Assembly: GCF_008831285.2 (NCBI RefSeq)
Contig: NC_045143.1
Coordinates: forward strand, 9,309,503 to 9,373,502
From: Nymphaea colorata
Taxonomy: Eukaryota; Streptophyta; Magnoliopsida; Nymphaeales; Nymphaeaceae
Reading direction: 5' to 3'
Length of the DNA stretch: 64,000 nucleotides
The position numbers and the translations under genes are program-made. This document shows, piece by piece, positions 61,501 through 64,000 of the stretch. A model generated the notes under the pieces. That model searched no databases. It saw only the letters and a program-made list of their open reading frames with translations, and was not told the origin of the DNA. Each line of letters begins with the position of its first letter. The first letter of the stretch is position 1.

Positions 61501-64000
61501 CAATATAATGGTAGAAGAATAGATTAGATTATCAAATTACTGGGGGAACGGTGAATGGGTTAAAGTAAAGCCTGATCTTTCACCAACTAGAAAAGTTCAA
61601 TTGACATACCAACAGTACCAACAGTATCCAATGATCCAGACTCTAATACATGCTTCTCAACAGCTAAGGCTAACTCTGCAGCTGCCAATCCAGCATCATT
61701 CCTGGTCAAAATAAATTCAATAATCTGTACTTACAAGTTCTCCAGAAAGATAAACATTTGGAACTGACTAGAACAGCTTAGATCATGCAACAACACGTGA
61801 TTAACACTGTCAGAAAGTTCTCCAGAACGATGCACATTTGCAACTGACTAGAACAGCTTAAATTATGCAACAGCACATGATCAACACTATGAACAAGATC
61901 CAATGAAGCAGCACCAAGGGGGTTTGACATTGTGAAATGGGCCACAGCTGCTTGCAGGGGTTGAGTTAAGGAGGCTCTGTCCCCACTCTAAATTTTCAAA
62001 AATTCCAAAATTCACATATAAATGTTTTTGAAAAAATACAAGAGTGTCCCCTTGATAAATATTCTAGCTCCGCACCTGGCTGTTTAGTGGTCAGTAATGG
62101 CCCAACCTTCACACACGTCAGCTCTTTTCTGCAATCCTAAGCATGCCTAGACCATGGGGGCAGGGGATAGACAGGCCATGGTAATGTAAGCACCCAAAAA
62201 TGAGAAAGAGTTTCACTGAACTTTATTTTTTATTTAAAAGTAGAAATCAAGCATATCTGTTTTTTTGGTTCCAGCCATTACTTTTGAAAGGAATAAATAG
62301 TCTGTGCCATCTTAATTAATCATCACAATTTTATGCAATAAACATGAAATTCACATAGTATTCCTCACGTTCCCTTCTTTTTCTCCTCTATTTTCCAGAC
62401 ATAAATTAATTTAGTGACACATATGCATATGTTCTTTATATTGGCATGCTACATATACATGTACAAATTTACATCTATATGGCATTACATACCTTGATGG
62501 CATCAATACAGCCCCAGCATGCCCTCCATTTCCTTCAAAATCCACCTTGATACTTGCAGGGGCAGCAATTGCAGTTACAATACCAATAGAAAGACCTGTT
62601 TTCCAGCAGTGGGGTATTTAGCTATTGAAAAAAAATGATGCACTCAAACGTGTTTCTTTATCTTGATATGTAACTTTACCTTCTTCTTCCAGGATTGGAC
62701 CCTGCTCAATATGCAACTCCACAAAAGAAGAGTAACTTCCATGATCTAAAAATACACTAGATAATTCCTGTTGTCCCATCATGTAACCAGCAGATCTTGC
62801 AGCTTCAATAAATGATATATTATGACTGTCAACAGTGCCCAACAGAAGTTGAGCAAGGGCTTCATCCCCTGCCATTAGGCGGCTGACCAAATGGAAGTAT
62901 GCATCAGTCACTTGAGATTAAATGAGTTTATTTGTTACTATATTTCGAGCTTTACTCAAATAACTGGCAGAAAAGCCAACAGCCAGAAACTTTAGAACCA
63001 TGTCAAAGGGTTTGTGTTCTCTAGTACTCTATATGTACAACCTCAATAACTATATACTTATACAAGTATAGGTTCTTCATAGAAAAAGTATTGCATTCAG
63101 GAAAGTTCCTCAACTGTAATCTGGTGGGGGATAAGCTTATACCTTCCCAAGCAGCTGATACCAAAACGAGTAGGCTCCTCTGATGTGAACATGATTACAT
63201 CTAATGATCTTTTAGGCTGAAAACCAGATCTGCAGGAGTAAGAAAAACAACAATGGTATAAATCATTATATAATGCAAAAAACATACTCCTCGAATTACT
63301 ACATCTTCCTTAGTATCAGATCAAAACATACACATTAACCATCAAACTCAAAAGTAAACACTAACATGTTTCTACTTCTTAGAGTATCTTGATCTTGAAA
63401 AAAATTCAGCAAAAGAAAAAACTAAAGGGAAAACGGGGAAATTTTGACGATGTCTTCTATGGCAATAGCAAGAGATAGAAGCACATCAAAAACTTCGAAA
63501 GAGAGGAAAAAGTTTCTCATCTTCTATTGGAGATCTTTTATAGGATGAGAAACATGTGAGAAGCAGTCACAATCATAATAAACAATATCATTCTTAGCAA
63601 ACTCCCAAAAAAATTCTCTCACTAATTCAAACTATTAATGAAATGCATCAATAAGCAGGAAGTTATGAGTTTCTTACTAAATTTCCTACTTAAATATCGG
63701 CAAACTTTCATAGAAATTATTTAAATTGTAAAGGAAACAAAAAATGGAAAAGCCACATTTAAAACATATATAAACAAGGATTTTCTTAACAAAGGAAAAT
63801 ATCATGCTACTATCAAAATATCAATCTTATTTCGAATATTATGGCATTTCCCTATATTATTGTAAGATATAAGATATTATGTCCATGAGGCTAAAAAGAA
63901 ACTGCTGACCTTTTCAGGGCATTAATTGCCTCCAATGCACCCAAAACTCCAACAACTCCATCATATTTCCCAGAATATGGAATAGCATCAATATGTGAAC
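56150..64000 (-). CDS. UAH: Ureidoglycolate amidohydrolase (UAH), C-terminal part, truncated by window edge
   Basis: An M20-family metalloenzyme that hydrolyses ureidoglycolate to glyoxylate, ammonia and CO2, the last step of purine-ring catabolism, in the ER. Exons on the minus strand: >64000-63910, 63229-63143, 62882-62680, 62595-62493, 61701-61610, 58149-58087, 57909-57669, 56694-56654 and 56247-56150, all in phase, giving 338 residues to the stop. Metal ligands of the family are visible: His in SHIDAIP, Asp in YSGKYDG, EE in TSEEPTRFG, His in ELHIEQGP and His in GYSHKPEEY. TSEEPTRFGISCLGSR separates UAH from allantoate amidohydrolase, which has a different sequence around its EE pair. Dimerisation-domain residues are present (GNGGHAGAVLMPSRNDAG). 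Roughly the first 140 residues, including the signal peptide, lie beyond the window. The intron between 61609 and 58150 is about 3.5 kb and repeat-filled. Confidence 0.95.
58498..58534. repeat. (TA)n(GATA)n microsatellite
   Basis: About 10 TA units followed by four GATA units, in the large UAH intron. Confidence 0.9.
58661..58800. repeat. Palindrome-rich CGATATTTTCG repeat
   Basis: It contains the perfect 20-bp palindrome CGATATTTTCGAAAATATCG (58670-58689), followed by GATATTTTGAAAATATTGGC and by ATCGCAATATTATCACGAT. CGATAT-rich palindromic repeats of this kind are dispersed in plant genomes. It lies in the 3.5-kb UAH intron. Confidence 0.65.
59270..59480 (+). repeat. Copy 3 (diverged) of the intronic AT-rich dispersed repeat
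   Basis: It shares TTGCTTATCTAGTTAGTTTT and TTAGTTTCTCATTTATTTTA with 33305-33370, and ends with CTTTGCC, then ACACGAGAAAAAACC, CTTGCCGATAAAA and GAACGATATTT, which parallel the right ends of copies 1 and 2. It lies in the 3.5-kb UAH intron. Confidence 0.55.
59481..61609. other. Intronic DNA of unknown origin in UAH
   Basis: The stretch from about 59810 to 61190 is less AT-rich than its surroundings and has several plus-strand frames (for example 59812-60042 and 60582-60803) without any recognisable domain. The composition change suggests an inserted, decayed mobile element, but I could not identify RT, integrase or gag motifs. Confidence 0.35.
61737..61896. repeat. 80-bp tandem duplication
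   Basis: GTTCTCCAGAAAGAT starts at 61737 and GTTCTCCAGAACGAT at 61817. Both continue with CTGACTAGAACAGCTTA and ATGCAACARCACRTGATYAA. Intronic in UAH, between exons 4 and 5 as counted from the window's right edge. Confidence 0.9.

Noticed and set aside
1-64000. CRISPR arrays, bacterial operons or prophage features
   Set aside because: All supported genes are intron-containing plant nuclear genes; the repeats found are microsatellites, tandem duplications and transposons, with no spacer-repeat pattern.

Overview
This is nuclear DNA of a flowering plant. The genes are split by GT-AG introns and most encode proteins typical of land plants: a chloroplast CRM-domain splicing factor, a plant RSZ-type SR protein, a seed-type (SDH2-3-like) succinate dehydrogenase iron-sulfur subunit, ureidoglycolate amidohydrolase and a bHLH92-like transcription factor. 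The DNA between and inside genes is AT-rich and full of dinucleotide microsatellites, small inverted-repeat transposons and decayed retrotransposons. The sequence alone does not fix the species.

Layout. 1-12.8 kb: no gene recognised; microsatellites and a family of small inverted-repeat elements. 12.8-14.5 kb: decayed Ty1/Copia retrotransposon. 14.7-22.7 kb (minus): SRP9, four small exons around a 7.5-kb intron packed with mobile elements. 22.7-28.3 kb: repeats, a possible LINE remnant and a composite minisatellite. 28.4-29.2 kb (minus): bHLH92-like factor. 29.2-32.1 kb: no gene recognised. 32.1-38.6 kb (minus): CFM3-like gene, nine coding exons, 875 aa. 38.6-40.0 kb: divergent intergenic region with a roughly 340-bp direct duplication. 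40.0-41.8 kb (plus): SDH2-3-like, four exons, 304 aa. 41.8-45.5 kb: tandem duplications, no gene. 45.5-49.9 kb plus a leader exon near 51.6 kb (minus): RSZ22-like SR protein, 186 aa. 53.5-55.5 kb (plus): Alba-domain protein, 133 aa. 56.1 kb to the right edge (minus): the C-terminal 338 residues of UAH, running off the window.

The genes are independent transcription units. CFM3/SDH2-3 and RSZ22/Alba are divergent pairs; SDH2-3/RSZ22 and Alba/UAH are convergent. Their products act in ER protein targeting (SRP9), chloroplast intron splicing (CFM3), mitochondrial respiration (SDH2-3), nuclear pre-mRNA splicing (RSZ22), nucleic-acid binding (Alba) and purine nitrogen recycling (UAH). Exon chains were assembled by hand from splice sites, reading-phase continuity and family motifs; every chain except the bHLH gene's 3' end closes in frame. 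I found no clearly new biological system. The most notable observations are the SRP9 gene split by a 7.5-kb transposon-filled intron, an 8-bp target-site duplication around an inverted-repeat element that has a second copy in the RSZ22 intron, a Harbinger-like element that may carry a captured transcript leader, and an AT-rich repeat family found in introns of three genes.
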